From Streptomyces sp. NRRL S-646 (GTDB taxonomy: Bacteria > Actinomycetota > Actinomycetes > Streptomycetales > Streptomycetaceae), in NCBI RefSeq assembly GCF_000720765.1, contig NZ_JODC01000006.1, forward strand, positions 248,001-312,000: 64,000 bases of DNA, given 5' to 3'. The notes below the pieces were generated by a model. It was given only the letters and a program-made list of their open reading frames with translations, had not been told where the DNA came from and ran no database searches. Each line of letters opens with the position of its first letter. The stretch's first letter is position 1. Both the position numbers and the translations under genes were made by a program. This document shows positions 16,051-25,100 of this stretch, one piece after another.

Positions 16051-16956
16051 GTGCCAGGCATCGAAATCCAGAAGGTGACCGCCCACATCGGCGCCCGCAT
16101 CTCCGGCGTCGACATCTCCAAGCCGCTCGACGAGGAGACGGCCGCCGCGATCCGCGAGGCCCTCAATGCCCACAAGGCGCTCGTCTTCGACGACGTGAAC
16201 CTCGACGACGCCGGACAGCAGGCTTTCGTCCGCCACTTCGGTGACGTCACCACCGCCCACCCGACGGTCTCCTCCGTGGACGGCGTCCCGAACGTCCTGC
16301 CCGTCGACAGTGAGCGCGGCCGCGCCGCCAACCACTGGCACACGGACGTCACCTTCGTCCTCAACCCGCCGCAGGCCAGCACCCTGCGCAGCATCACGAT
16401 CCCGCCGTACGGCGGAGAGACCCTGATCGCCGACTCGGCGGCCGCCTACCGCCAACTCCCCGAGTCGCTGCGCCAGTTGGCGGACACTCTGTGGGCGGAG
16501 CACACCAACGACTACGACTACGCCGTACCGGAGGAGGAGCTCGACGAGCAGCAGGCCGCCCAGCGCGCCCAGTTCACGTCGATCAAGTACCGCACCGTCC
16601 ACCCCGTGGTGCGCGTGCACCCGCTGACCGGTGAGCGCGGGCTGTTCATCGGCGGGTTCGCACAGCGCGTCGTCGGCCTGTCGCCGGGCGAGTCGCGCAA
16701 GATCCTCGACCTGCTCCAGGCCTATGTCACCCGGCCGGAGAACATCCTGCGCCACCGCTGGTCGGAGAACCAGCTCGTCCTGTTCGACAACCGCATCACG
16801 CAGCACTACGCCGTCGACAACTACGACGGCCTGCCGCGCCGCCTGCACCGCGTGACCGTCGCCGGTGACGTCCCGGTCGGCATCGAGGGCAAGGAGAGCT
16901 ACTCGATCGAGGGCGACGCCTCGCACTACACATCCGTGGCATCCGTAGCCGCATAG
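16051..16956 (+). CDS. TauD/TfdA-family Fe(II)/2-oxoglutarate dioxygenase (taurine or alkyl-sulfate type)
   Basis: 301 residues. The iron triad is H97-x-D99 in HWHTD and H252 in ITQHYAVDNY, with the 2-oxoglutarate Arg at R267 in RRLHRV. The family hydroxylates the carbon next to a sulfonate or sulfate ester, releasing sulfite or sulfate plus an aldehyde. It starts at GTG 16051 with GAAAGGA upstream, 15 bp after the monooxygenase, and is the last gene of the sulfur operon. Two chemically different desulfurising enzymes in one operon suggest a broad sulfur-scavenging range. Confidence 0.88.
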   Translation: MPGIEIQKVTAHIGARISGVDISKPLDEETAAAIREALNAHKALVFDDVNLDDAGQQAFVRHFGDVTTAHPTVSSVDGVPNVLPVDSERGRAANHWHTDVTFVLNPPQASTLRSITIPPYGGETLIADSAAAYRQLPESLRQLADTLWAEHTNDYDYAVPEEELDEQQAAQRAQFTSIKYRTVHPVVRVHPLTGERGLFIGGFAQRVVGLSPGESRKILDLLQAYVTRPENILRHRWSENQLVLFDNRITQHYAVDNYDGLPRRLHRVTVAGDVPVGIEGKESYSIEGDASHYTSVASVAA

Positions 16957-16987
16957 TCACACCATGTAGCGGTAGTGTCCGGATAAT

Positions 16988-17021
16988 GGGCAGCCTCTCC
17001 TCCTGACCGGAGAGGCTGCCC
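16988..17021 (+). terminator. Perfect 13-bp hairpin ending the sulfur operon
   Basis: GGGCAGCCTCTCC (16988-17000) pairs with GGAGAGGCTGCCC (17009-17021) across an 8-nt loop. A T5 run follows at 17034-17038 inside a second small GGGC...GCCC stem. It lies 32 bp after the dioxygenase stop. Confidence 0.8.
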
Positions 17022-17069
17022 AGACTGTGGGCGTTTTTGCCCATCTCATGGACTGGACGAGCCGCGCCC

Positions 17070-18452
17070 ATGCCCAGCAGCACCACCGAGGTCGAGTCGC
17101 CGCCGCAGGCGGACGCCGACGCCACCCTGTCCCACGGCCTCAAGCAGCGCCACCTGTCGATGATCGCCCTCGGCGGGGTCATCGGCGCCGGTCTGTTCGT
17201 AGGCTCCGGCGCGGGTATCGCCGCCGCCGGACCTTCCATCGTCGTCGCCTACACGCTCTCCGGCCTCCTCGTGATGCTGGTGATGCGGATGCTGGGCGAG
17301 ATGTCGGCCGCGTATCCGTCGTCGGGTTCGTTCTCGGCGCATGCGGAACGGGCGATCGGGCCATGGGCGGGCTTCACCGCCGGCTGGTCCTTCTGGGTGC
17401 TCCTGTGCACGGCCGTCGGCCTGGAGGGCATCGGTGCCGCGAAGATCGTGACGGGCTGGCTGCCGCACACACCCGAGTGGGGCTGGGTGGCCCTGTTCAT
17501 GGTCGTGTTCTGTGTCGCGAACCTGGCCGCCGTGAAGAACTTCGGCGAGTTCGAGTTCTGGTTCGCGGCCCTGAAGGTCGGGGCGATCAGCCTGTTCCTG
17601 GTGCTGGGCGTACTCGCCATCGCGGGCGTGCTCCCCGGCACGGACTCCCCGGGTACGGCGAACCTGACCGAGTTCCTGCCCAACGGCAGCGAGGGCCTGA
17701 TCGTCGGCGTGCTCGCCTCGATCTTCGCCTACGGCGGCCTGGAGACCGTCACCATCGCGGCGGCCGAGTCGCAGGACCCGGTGCGGGGCGTGGCGAGCGC
17801 CGTCCGTACGGCGATGTGGCGCATCGCGCTCTTCTACATCGGCTCGATGGCGGTCATCGTGACGCTCGTCCCCTGGGACTCGAAGGAGGTCGTCGAGAAG
17901 GGCCCGTACGTCGCCGCCCTCGACCACCTCGGCATCCCGGGCGCCGGGCAGCTCATGAACGTGGTCGTCCTGGTCGCCCTGCTCTCCGCCATGAACGCCA
18001 ACATCTACGGCTCCTCGCGCATCGCGTACTCGCTGGTGGAGCGGGGGCAGGGGCCGAAGGCGCTGGGCCGGGTGTCGGGCGGGGTCCCGCGGATCGCCGT
18101 ACTGGCGTCGTCGGTGTTCGGCTTCGTATGCGTGGTCCTGAGCTACTGGCGCCCGGACGACGTCTTCCCCTGGCTGCTGAACATGATCGGCGCGGTGATC
18201 CTGGTCGTCTGGGCCTTCATCGCGGTCAGCCAGCTGCGGTTGCGTGCCCGGCTGAACCGGGAGGCGCCCGAGAAGCTGGTCGTACGGATGTGGGCGTTCC
18301 CGTGGCTGACCTGGGTGGCGCTGGCGGGCATGGTGGCGATCTTCGTCCTGATGGCCCGGGAGCCCGGCACCCGGGTGCAGCTCTACTACACCGGCGGGAT
18401 GACGGCCGTGCTGGCGGCGGTGGGATACGCCTGGCAGCGGGCCAGGCGCTGA
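17070..18452 (+). CDS. APC-superfamily amino-acid permease
   Basis: 460 residues, about 12 membrane helices, with GGVIGAGLFVGSGAG in helix 1 and the same FGEFEFWFAALKVG loop as the permease at 4250, making them paralogues. The amino-acid substrate is unpredictable. ATG 17070 (MPSSTTEVES) is preferred; an in-frame TTG 11 codons earlier lies inside the terminator tail of the previous operon. No strong ribosome-binding site is visible. It is a monocistron bounded by hairpins at 16988 and 18472. Confidence 0.9.
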   Translation: MPSSTTEVESPPQADADATLSHGLKQRHLSMIALGGVIGAGLFVGSGAGIAAAGPSIVVAYTLSGLLVMLVMRMLGEMSAAYPSSGSFSAHAERAIGPWAGFTAGWSFWVLLCTAVGLEGIGAAKIVTGWLPHTPEWGWVALFMVVFCVANLAAVKNFGEFEFWFAALKVGAISLFLVLGVLAIAGVLPGTDSPGTANLTEFLPNGSEGLIVGVLASIFAYGGLETVTIAAAESQDPVRGVASAVRTAMWRIALFYIGSMAVIVTLVPWDSKEVVEKGPYVAALDHLGIPGAGQLMNVVVLVALLSAMNANIYGSSRIAYSLVERGQGPKALGRVSGGVPRIAVLASSVFGFVCVVLSYWRPDDVFPWLLNMIGAVILVVWAFIAVSQLRLRARLNREAPEKLVVRMWAFPWLTWVALAGMVAIFVLMAREPGTRVQLYYTGGMTAVLAAVGYAWQRARR

Positions 18453-18471
18453 CGACGGCCGCCGCATCGCG

Positions 18472-18503
18472 AAGAAGCCCCCGTGTACACACGGGGGCTT
18501 CTT
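18472..18503 (+). terminator. 15-bp perfect hairpin after permease
   Basis: AAGAAGCCCCCGTGT and its exact complement ACACGGGGGCTTCTT form a stem at 18472-18503 with a minimal loop, followed by GTTGTTA. It starts 20 bp after the permease stop and ends 15 bp before the Nur box of the next gene. Confidence 0.85.
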
Positions 18504-18518
18504 GTTGTTAGCGTGTAG

Positions 18519-18535
18519 TTGCAAGTCACTTGCAA
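18519..18535 (+). promoter_or_regulatory. Nur box (nickel-responsive Fur-family operator) before sodF-type gene
   Basis: TTGCAA-GTCAC-TTGCAA matches exactly the TTGCAA-N5-TTGCAA form described for Nur boxes in Streptomyces coelicolor. It lies 24 bp before the ATG at 18560. Ni-bound Nur represses the iron superoxide dismutase when nickel is available for the nickel enzyme. Confidence 0.85.
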
Positions 18536-18559
18536 TAAGAGTTCCGGAGGGGGACCCCC

Positions 18560-19201
18560 ATGCCCGTCTACACGCTTCCTGACCTGCCGTACGACTACTC
18601 CGCACTCGCGCCCGTGATCAGTCCCGAGATCATCGAGCTGCACCACGACAAGCACCATGCCGCATATGTGAAGGGCGCCAACGACACGCTGGAGCAGCTC
18701 GCGGAGGCGCGGGACAAGGAGTCGTGGGCGGCGGTCAACGGGCTGGAGAAGAACCTGGCCTTCCATCTGTCCGGGCACATCCTGCACAGCATCTACTGGC
18801 AGAACATGACGGGTGACGGCGGAGGTGAGCCGCTGGCGGCGGACGGCGTGGGTGAACTCGCGGACGCGATCGCCGAGTCCTTCGGGTCGTTCGCGGGCTT
18901 CCGGACGCAGCTGTCGAAGGCCGCCGCGACCACGCAGGGCTCGGGCTGGGGAGTCCTCGCGTACGAGCCGCTGAGCGGTCGGCTCGTCGTCGAGCAGGTC
19001 TACGACCACCAGGGCAATGTCGGCCAGGGCTCGGTGCCGATTCTCGTCTTCGACGCCTGGGAGCACGCCTTCTACCTCCAGTACCGCAACCAGAAGGTGG
19101 ACTTCGTCGAGGCCATGTGGCGGGTGGTCAACTGGCAGGACGTGGCGCGGCGTTACGAGGCGGCCAGGTCCCGCGCGGATGTCTTGCTGCTGGCGCCGTA
19201 A
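18560..19201 (+). CDS. sodF: Iron/manganese superoxide dismutase (SodF type)
   Basis: 213 residues. Metal ligands are visible at H28 (IELHHDKHH), H76 (ILHSIYW), and D165 and H169 ([10 protein letters not shown]). It disproportionates superoxide in the cytosol. In streptomycetes the iron enzyme backs up the nickel enzyme, and the Nur box directly upstream fits that role. GGAGG lies 8 nt before ATG 18560. Sequence alone cannot separate Fe from Mn preference; the Nur control argues for Fe. Monocistronic. Confidence 0.95.
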   Translation: MPVYTLPDLPYDYSALAPVISPEIIELHHDKHHAAYVKGANDTLEQLAEARDKESWAAVNGLEKNLAFHLSGHILHSIYWQNMTGDGGGEPLAADGVGELADAIAESFGSFAGFRTQLSKAAATTQGSGWGVLAYEPLSGRLVVEQVYDHQGNVGQGSVPILVFDAWEHAFYLQYRNQKVDFVEAMWRVVNWQDVARRYEAARSRADVLLLAP

Positions 19202-19265
19202 GGCATACATGAAGCGTCCTGCTCGTGATCGTCTTCTCACCTTTCACGGGGCAGGCGGATGAAGA

Positions 19266-19308
19266 GGAAGGCCCTCGCGAGGACGTGACTCGCCAGGGCC
19301 TTCCTTTT
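19266..19308 (+). terminator. Classical terminator after sodF
   Basis: GGAAGGCCCT-C-GCGAG, a 7-nt loop, then CTCGC-C-AGGGCCTTCC, followed immediately by TTTT (19305-19308). The stem is long and the U-tract present, a textbook intrinsic terminator. Confidence 0.9.
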
Positions 19309-19322
19309 GTCATGCCTCGGGT

Positions 19323-19365
19323 CTTCCCGGCCATGCCGGCCGCCTCTGTCGGCATGGCCGGGAAG
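19323..19365. promoter_or_regulatory. Second perfect 15-bp inverted repeat, role unclear
   Basis: CTTCCCGGCCATGCC (19323-19337) and GGCATGGCCGGGAAG (19351-19365) flank a 13-nt loop. It has no T-tract and lies only 15 bp after the sodF terminator, so it may be an operator or mRNA structure for the esx-like operon. Confidence 0.4.
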
Positions 19366-19515
19366 GCCCGCTTGACAACAGTCGCCCGGGGCCCGCGGCC
19401 TGCCGCTTTCGTCACCGTTCCGCAACAGGCATGAACCGCCCCGGCAGGTGCCCCGTAGAGCCGGGTGTGAGCGGCCGAGCGGCCGCGGCGATCCGGAACG
19501 AGAGAAGGAACCGAC

Positions 19516-19815
19516 ATGGCCGGCGGCAACATCAAGATCAGCCCGGACGAGATGCGGGAGGCGTCGACCTGGCTGCAGCACCAGAAGGAACTGATGCAGC
19601 AGAGCCTCCACGAGGCCAACACCAAGATGGACGAGATGGTCGAGGCGGCCTACGCGACGCCGGGCTCCGAGAGCAAGTTCCGTCCGTTCTGGGAGGAGTA
19701 CAAGAACGGCACCGAGAAGGCGATCGAGGGCCTTCAGGGCGTCAGCGAGTTCATCAAGCAGGTTGCCGACGCGTTCGTCGACACCGACGACCAGACGTCC
19801 GGCGCCATCGGCTGA
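19516..19815 (+). CDS. WXG100/ESAT-6-like small secreted protein
   Basis: 99 residues, predicted to be two helices joined near residues 45-52. The turn reads YATPGSESKF rather than W-x-G, but length, helix pattern and the downstream partner fit the WXG100 superfamily. Such proteins form antiparallel dimers recognised by EccC-type ATPases and are exported by type VII systems. GAGAAGGAA precedes ATG 19516. It is the first gene of a four-gene rightward operon whose last member carries a type VII secretion-signal-like N-terminus. Confidence 0.75.
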   Translation: MAGGNIKISPDEMREASTWLQHQKELMQQSLHEANTKMDEMVEAAYATPGSESKFRPFWEEYKNGTEKAIEGLQGVSEFIKQVADAFVDTDDQTSGAIG

Positions 19816-19891
19816 CTTCTCGGTCACGGCCGGGTTCCGTGGCGTTCCGGTGCCACGGAACCCGGCCTGTGCGGGGAGAGAAAGGGGCGCC

Positions 19892-20182
19892 ATGTCGCGC
19901 ATTCACATACCGGTGGACGAACTCGCCGACACCATGGCCGCGCTGCAGGACATCCGCGAACGGATCAGCAAGACCGCGAAGTTGAGCAATGTCGGTTCGG
20001 ACGACGATGTGGGCGACTCCCATCTGATCTCGGCCGTCAACGGCTTCGACCACGCATGGTCGGCCGGCCACGAACGGGTCCAGGAGAACGTGGACACGTT
20101 CAAGAAGGCCGCGCAGGGCATCGTCGACAACTTCACCGACACGGACAACGAAGCTGCAAAGGCTATGGATGAACCCGCTTGA
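19892..20182 (+). CDS. WXG100-like partner protein
   Basis: 96 residues, all-helical, containing NGFDHAWSAGHERVQENVD where WSAG is a WxG-like turn. It probably pairs with the 99-residue protein upstream. ATG 19892 follows GAGAAAGGGG and is preferred over an in-frame start 43 codons upstream. It overlaps the next gene by 14 bp. No cleavable signal peptide, as expected for the family. Confidence 0.72.
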   Translation: MSRIHIPVDELADTMAALQDIRERISKTAKLSNVGSDDDVGDSHLISAVNGFDHAWSAGHERVQENVDTFKKAAQGIVDNFTDTDNEAAKAMDEPA

Positions 20183-20897
20183 GGTACAGGACGGGGACGG
20201 GCGGCCGCGGCTGCTGCCTTCCGATGAGCGGCCGTCGGGCGCTCCGGCGCGCTACACGCTGAGTTACCCGTCCAGTTGGTCGCACCTCGACCTGGACCCG
20301 AACACCAGGGATGTGGCGATCCGGCGCCGCATCGAGGAGCAGGCGAAGGGCGTGGAGGTCGAGCGCGAGCGGGTGGACGCCCTGATCCGGGAGACCCGCA
20401 AGAGCGCGCGCGAAGCCTACGCCCAGGGCGCCCTGCAGGTCGGCTACCTGCTCGGGTTCCTCGCGGACGGCAGCACGCTGAACGCCACGGCGATGGTGCT
20501 GCGGACCCGGATCCCCGAGGGCGAGCCGACCGACCTGCCGCAGATGATGCTCGCCGCGGGCATGCAGAACAGCCGGACCTCGGTCGGACGGGGTACCGAC
20601 CTGAACCGCGTGGAGATCATGGAACTGCCCGAGGTGGGCAGCGTGGGGCGGATGACCTCGCTCGAGGACTTCGACTACTTCGGGCAGGCCACGATCCGCA
20701 CCGCCGTGCACCAGGTGGTGATCCCCGTGCCGTCGAGCCGGGACCTGATGATCCTCGCCAGTACGACGCCCAACATCAGCTTGGCGGAGAAGTTCTTCGA
20801 GGTGTTCGACGCCGTCGCCGGGACCTTCCGGTTCCACGACCCCGAGGACCCTCCCCAGGACGCCGTCGCCGTCGCCGGCGCCGAGAACGAGAAGTGA
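20169..20897 (+). CDS. Conserved protein of WXG100/type VII-like locus, function unknown
   Basis: 242 residues, soluble, no signal or membrane segment. A helical, charged stretch (about 50-90, RRRIEEQAKGVEVERERVDA) is followed by a mixed alpha/beta domain with a hydrophobic core (QVGYLLGFLADGSTLNATAMVL) and a C-terminal region AEKFFEVFDAVAGTFRFHDP. I recognise no characterised family. The overlap with the WXG100 partner gene and 9-bp gap to the putative effector suggest a chaperone-like or adaptor role comparable to EspG-type proteins, but this is only context. The start at ATG 20169 has AAAGG 7 nt upstream. Confidence 0.7.
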   Translation: MNPLEVQDGDGRPRLLPSDERPSGAPARYTLSYPSSWSHLDLDPNTRDVAIRRRIEEQAKGVEVERERVDALIRETRKSAREAYAQGALQVGYLLGFLADGSTLNATAMVLRTRIPEGEPTDLPQMMLAAGMQNSRTSVGRGTDLNRVEIMELPEVGSVGRMTSLEDFDYFGQATIRTAVHQVVIPVPSSRDLMILASTTPNISLAEKFFEVFDAVAGTFRFHDPEDPPQDAVAVAGAENEK

Positions 20898-20906
20898 GGG
20901 CGGGAC

Positions 20907-22085
20907 ATGGCACGGCCACCGCAGGCCGACTGGGAATCGGTGTTCGGCTTCTCGTCGGACCCGACACCCGGCGACCCGGAGATTCTTGAGAAACTCGCCT
21001 CGGAATACCGGTCCATCTCCAACGACGCCCAGTCCGCCCACTCCGTCGTCGCCCGGCTGGACTCCGACGAGCTCGGCGAGGGCAAGTCCATGGAGGCGCT
21101 GCGGACGCAGCTCAAGGAACTGCCCACACAGGTGGGCAAGCTCCAGTCGTCCTACGAGGCGGCCGCCGACGCGGTCGCGAAGTACGCCCTCCGCCTGAGG
21201 GACAGCCAGGACCAGGCGGACCGGGCGCTGGAAAGGGGCCGCGAGGCGAAACAACGGCTGGACTCGGCCATCGCGGTGGCGTCCGCGGCGAGCGCCCACC
21301 TGAAGAGCCTCGACAACGCGCAGGCCCCGCCCCCCGACGACGAGGCGGCCCGGAGCAACGCCCGGCGTGCCCTGGCCGATGCGCAGCAGGCGGACCAGTC
21401 CGCCGCGCAGTCCGTCGAGTCGGCTCAGGCGGATCTGGAGGCCGCCCGGCTGCTGGCCCTCGACGCGCAGGAACTCCGCACGTCCGACGCGGGGGTGGCC
21501 AAGCGCGAGCTGGAGGAGGCCGAGGGCGAGGCGGTCAAGGGGAAGAGCTTCTGGGACAAGATCGGGGACATCCTGAACCAGGTCTTCTCCATCATCGGAA
21601 CCGTTCTCGGCGTCATCGCCATGTTCGTCGCCGGCCCCATCGGCGTCGCTCTCGCCATCGGCGCTGTCATCTTCGGAGCCGCTTCGCTGGGCCTCACCAT
21701 CGCGAAGGGGGCCGATACCGGGCACTGGGACATCGTGGGCATCGTCCTGGGAGTGGTGGGGCTCGCCGCGGGCGGGATCGCCGTCTTCGCCGGTAAGGGC
21801 ATCGGCGCCCTGGGGAAGGTCGGCCTGGGGCAGTGGATCAAGAACCTCTTCAAGAAGTGGTATCCGTCGGAGGTCTTCACGGCGCCACCGGTGATCGAGC
21901 TCGACCTCATCGGAGGGGGAGCCAGTGTCATCATCCCGCCCACCGTGGTGGTCGGTGGCCGGCCGGCGCTGTCGACGCTGGACGGCATCCTGAACGGGCT
22001 GGGGCTCCTCACCGGCATCGGCGGCCTCATCTACGGGCCCATCGAGTTCACCGGGAACGCGCCGGGCGGGTCTGTGGACGCGTGA
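20907..22085 (+). CDS. Putative type VII-secreted effector with T7SS signal-like domain and glycine-rich hydrophobic region
   Basis: 392 residues. The N-terminus DWESVFGFSSDPTPGDPE, followed by a helix, matches the actinobacterial putative T7SS secretion-signal domain. Residues about 30-210 are helical/coiled-coil and rich in Ala, Gln and charged residues (WXG/LXG-like). Two or three hydrophobic glycine-rich segments follow (about 225-265, 275-300). The last part is IELDLIGGGASVIIPPTVVV and then another hydrophobic stretch. No nuclease, peptidase or NADase motif is recognised. It could be a membrane-inserting toxin or a structural envelope protein; no obvious immunity gene follows. Confidence 0.6.
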   Translation: MARPPQADWESVFGFSSDPTPGDPEILEKLASEYRSISNDAQSAHSVVARLDSDELGEGKSMEALRTQLKELPTQVGKLQSSYEAAADAVAKYALRLRDSQDQADRALERGREAKQRLDSAIAVASAASAHLKSLDNAQAPPPDDEAARSNARRALADAQQADQSAAQSVESAQADLEAARLLALDAQELRTSDAGVAKRELEEAEGEAVKGKSFWDKIGDILNQVFSIIGTVLGVIAMFVAGPIGVALAIGAVIFGAASLGLTIAKGADTGHWDIVGIVLGVVGLAAGGIAVFAGKGIGALGKVGLGQWIKNLFKKWYPSEVFTAPPVIELDLIGGGASVIIPPTVVVGGRPALSTLDGILNGLGLLTGIGGLIYGPIEFTGNAPGGSVDA

Positions 22086-22129
22086 GGCCGTTCGCCGGGC
22101 TCCGGGCCGTGAGCCGCAGTCACGGCACC

Positions 22130-22188
22130 GTCCACGGATCGAGGGCTCCCGCCGGCGTCACCGGCGGGAGCCCTCGATCCGTGTGGAC
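22130..22188. terminator. 23-bp perfect hairpin between convergent genes
   Basis: CACGGATCGAGGGCTCCCGC... at 22133-22155 pairs perfectly with 22161-22183 over a 5-nt loop, and GTCCAC flanks extend it across a 2-nt bulge. It separates the effector-like gene from the converging eccC gene and should stop transcription both ways. Confidence 0.85.
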
Positions 22189-22194
22189 GACCGG

Positions 22195-25100
22195 TCAGTC
22201 CACGGCCCTCGGGAGCACCGTCTCCGGGACCTGGACGGTGCGCAGCACGCCGTCGCCCAGGTGCAGGATCGCCCGGCCCGGGCGGGTCGCGCCCAGGCGG
22301 CTGCGGGGCACCTTGACGCCGATGAGCTCGCCGTCGCTCATGTTCTGCGGCTTCAGCAGCAGTCCGCACCGGTGGCGGCGGGCCTCGGTGTGCCAGCCGG
22401 AGAACCCGGAGGAGAGCCGGTCGGTCTGACCGGCGATCACCAGGCCTTGGCGGGTCTCGGTACCGGACTTGGCGATCCGGGTGAGGACGGACTCGGCCCT
22501 CGTCTTCAGCAGCAGGTCGCCGTCGTCCAGGAGCACCACCGCCCCCTTCGGCGAGGACGTCAGTGCCTCTTCCAGCGCGATGGGGTCGAGGTCGGACTCG
22601 TCGAACACCGCGAGGACCCCGGGCCGTCCGGCGAGGCGGCGCAACGGCGACCTGGCGGGCGCACCGACGACGACGGGCATCCCGACCGACAGCAGCGACA
22701 GTGCCAGCGTCGCCAGGACGGTGCTGCGGCCCGAGCGGGCGGGGCCGGCGACGAGGAAGGTCGGCGTGAGGCCGAAGTCCGGTCCGAACGCGGCGAGTTC
22801 GTCGCCGCCGACACCGGCCAGGGCCCAGCGTGCGGACTTCAGCGGCTGCGGCACGTACCGGACCGCCTCCTGCCAGGTGAGCCGGTCCGGGAGGGTGTCG
22901 ACGCGGAACGGCCGGGTGGCGGCCGGCAGGTGGTCCGCATGCCGGCGGCACTGCTCGGCGATCCGCTGGAGCGCCACGGCCTGCGCCTGGCCCCCCGGGT
23001 CGTCCGTGAGGAGCGCGATCTGCACCTCCGCCTTGTCGGCGGCGCGGAAGGCGCGGCCCGGCGGGATCTCGTCGGGCACGTTCCGCTGGGTGATCCCGAT
23101 CATGCCGTACTCGGACTTCTCGTTCAGCTTCAGCACGAGCTTGTCCTCGGTGGAGCCGTTGACCCGGCTGGAGAACAGCGCCCGGTCGCCGGTCACTATC
23201 AGGTGGATGCCGACGCTCCCGCCGTCCCGGAGCAGGGTCAGCACGGCATTCAGCAGGTTCCCGGCGTCGTACTCGCCGAGCTGCTTGTCGAAGACCTCCC
23301 ACCGGTCGATGAAGAGCACGATGTGCGGCGGCCGTTCGCCCTCCGGCAGGCTGCGGCGCAGCTCCGGCAGGTCGGCACTGCCGTGGGCGGCGAGCAGCTC
23401 CTGGCGCCGGGCGAGCTCCGCCGTCAGCCGGGCGAGCAGCCGGGCCACCCGGTCGGGCTGGGTGCGCTGGGTGACGGCGCCGCAGTGCGGCAGCCCCTCC
23501 ATCGCCAGCAGGGCGCCGTTGCCGCAGTCGATGCCGTACATGTGCAGCCGGTCCGGGGCGTGGGCGTGGGCCAGGGTGCCGGCGATGGTGCGCAGCGTCT
23601 GCGACCTGCCCTGCCGGGGCGAGCCGATGATGTGCAGGTGCCCGAGCGTGGCGGGGTCGATCACCAGGGGGCGCCGGGCCTGTTGGGCGGGCAGGTCCAC
23701 CACGCCGTACGCGACGGGCGCGAGGTCGTAGTCCGAGGGCGGGGCCGGCGGCAGTTCGCCGATGACCAGTTGCTCGGGCAGCGGCGGCAGCCAGGGGCTG
23801 TGCTGCGCGGGGATGCCCATCTCCCGGTCCGCCTCGCGGATCGCCGTGACGAGTCCGGTGAGGTCGGTCTCCACCTCGGCGGGGGCGGCCGCGGCGCGGG
23901 GCCGCGGCGGGAGCGGTTCGCCGAGCCGCTCCCAGCCGACCACCACCGCCCAGGGGGCCGGCAGCGAGCTCGCGGCGGCGCCGGGCCGACGGCCGCCGAC
24001 CCGTCCGGACTGGAACGGCACAAGGGAGTTCTGGCCCAGGCGCACGTAGGCGCGGCCCGGTGTGCTCTGCGAGATCGACGCGGCCTCGGGGGAGTTGAGG
24101 ACGTCCTGGCTCTCGCCGGCGTCCGTCACCCGGAGCGCGATACGCAGATTGGTGTTGGCGCGGATCTCCGAGGAGACGACACCACTGGGGCGCTGCGTCG
24201 CCAGGATCAGGTGGATGCCGAGGCTTCGGCCCCGCTGCGCGATGTTGACCAGGCCCTTCACGAAGTCCGGCAGATCACGCACCATCGAGGCGAACTCGTC
24301 GATGACGATGAGCAGCCGGGGCATCGGTGTGCGGCCGGCCGGGTTGCGCTCCAGCAGCTCGACGTAGTCCTCGATGTCCTTGGCACCGGCCTCGGCGAGG
24401 ACGTGCTCGCGCCGGGTGAGTTCCGCCGTCAGCGACACCAGGGCCCGCTCGACGAGGTGGGCGTCGAGGTCGGTGACCATGCCGACGGTGTGCGGCAGGT
24501 CCACGCAGTCCTTGAACGCCGAGCCGCCCTTGTAGTCGACGAGGACGAACGTCATCGCGTCCGGACGGTTCGCCACCGCCAGCGAGGCGACCAGCGTCTG
24601 AAGGAGTTCGGACTTGCCGGATCCGGTGGTACCGGCGACCAGCGCGTGCGGGCCGTCGCGCCGCAGGTCCAGGAAGAACGGGCCGTCCAGGGAGACGCCG
24701 ACGGCCGCCCGGGTCGAGCGGCCCCCGGCCGCCCAGCGCGCCCGGACACCGGCGGCCTGCGGCGGGTCGAGGGCGAGCACGTCGAGCAGCCGCGCGGCAC
24801 CGGGGAGCACCGCGGCCTCCTCGTCGGCCCCGCCCGGGTCCCGCAGCGGGCCCATCGCCCGGGCCAGCGAACGGCACCAGTCCAGCGACACGCCGTCGGG
24901 CCGGATGCCGCCGATGGTGCCCTTCCCGGAGCGTCCCAACCGCACGGTTCCGCCGGGTTCCTCGACGACGACGGCGTGACACTCCTCGGGCAGCAGCCGC
25001 TCCTCGGCGTCCAGGCAGACCGCGCGGACGCCGACGGACGGTCCGTCGCGCAGGATCTGCGCCACGCCGGGCAGCGAACGCAGCCTGCGGGCCCCGTCGA

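Larger units (their letters stand above)
19202..19515. other. Intergenic region with two large hairpins before the WXG100 genes
   Basis: 314 bp. The first hairpin (19266-19308) is a terminator for the dismutase gene. The second (19323-19365) is a perfect 15-bp stem. A TTGACA at 19372-19377 has no good -10 at standard spacing. No gene is supported; a short in-frame ATG at 19431 runs into the esx gene in the wrong frame. Confidence 0.5.
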
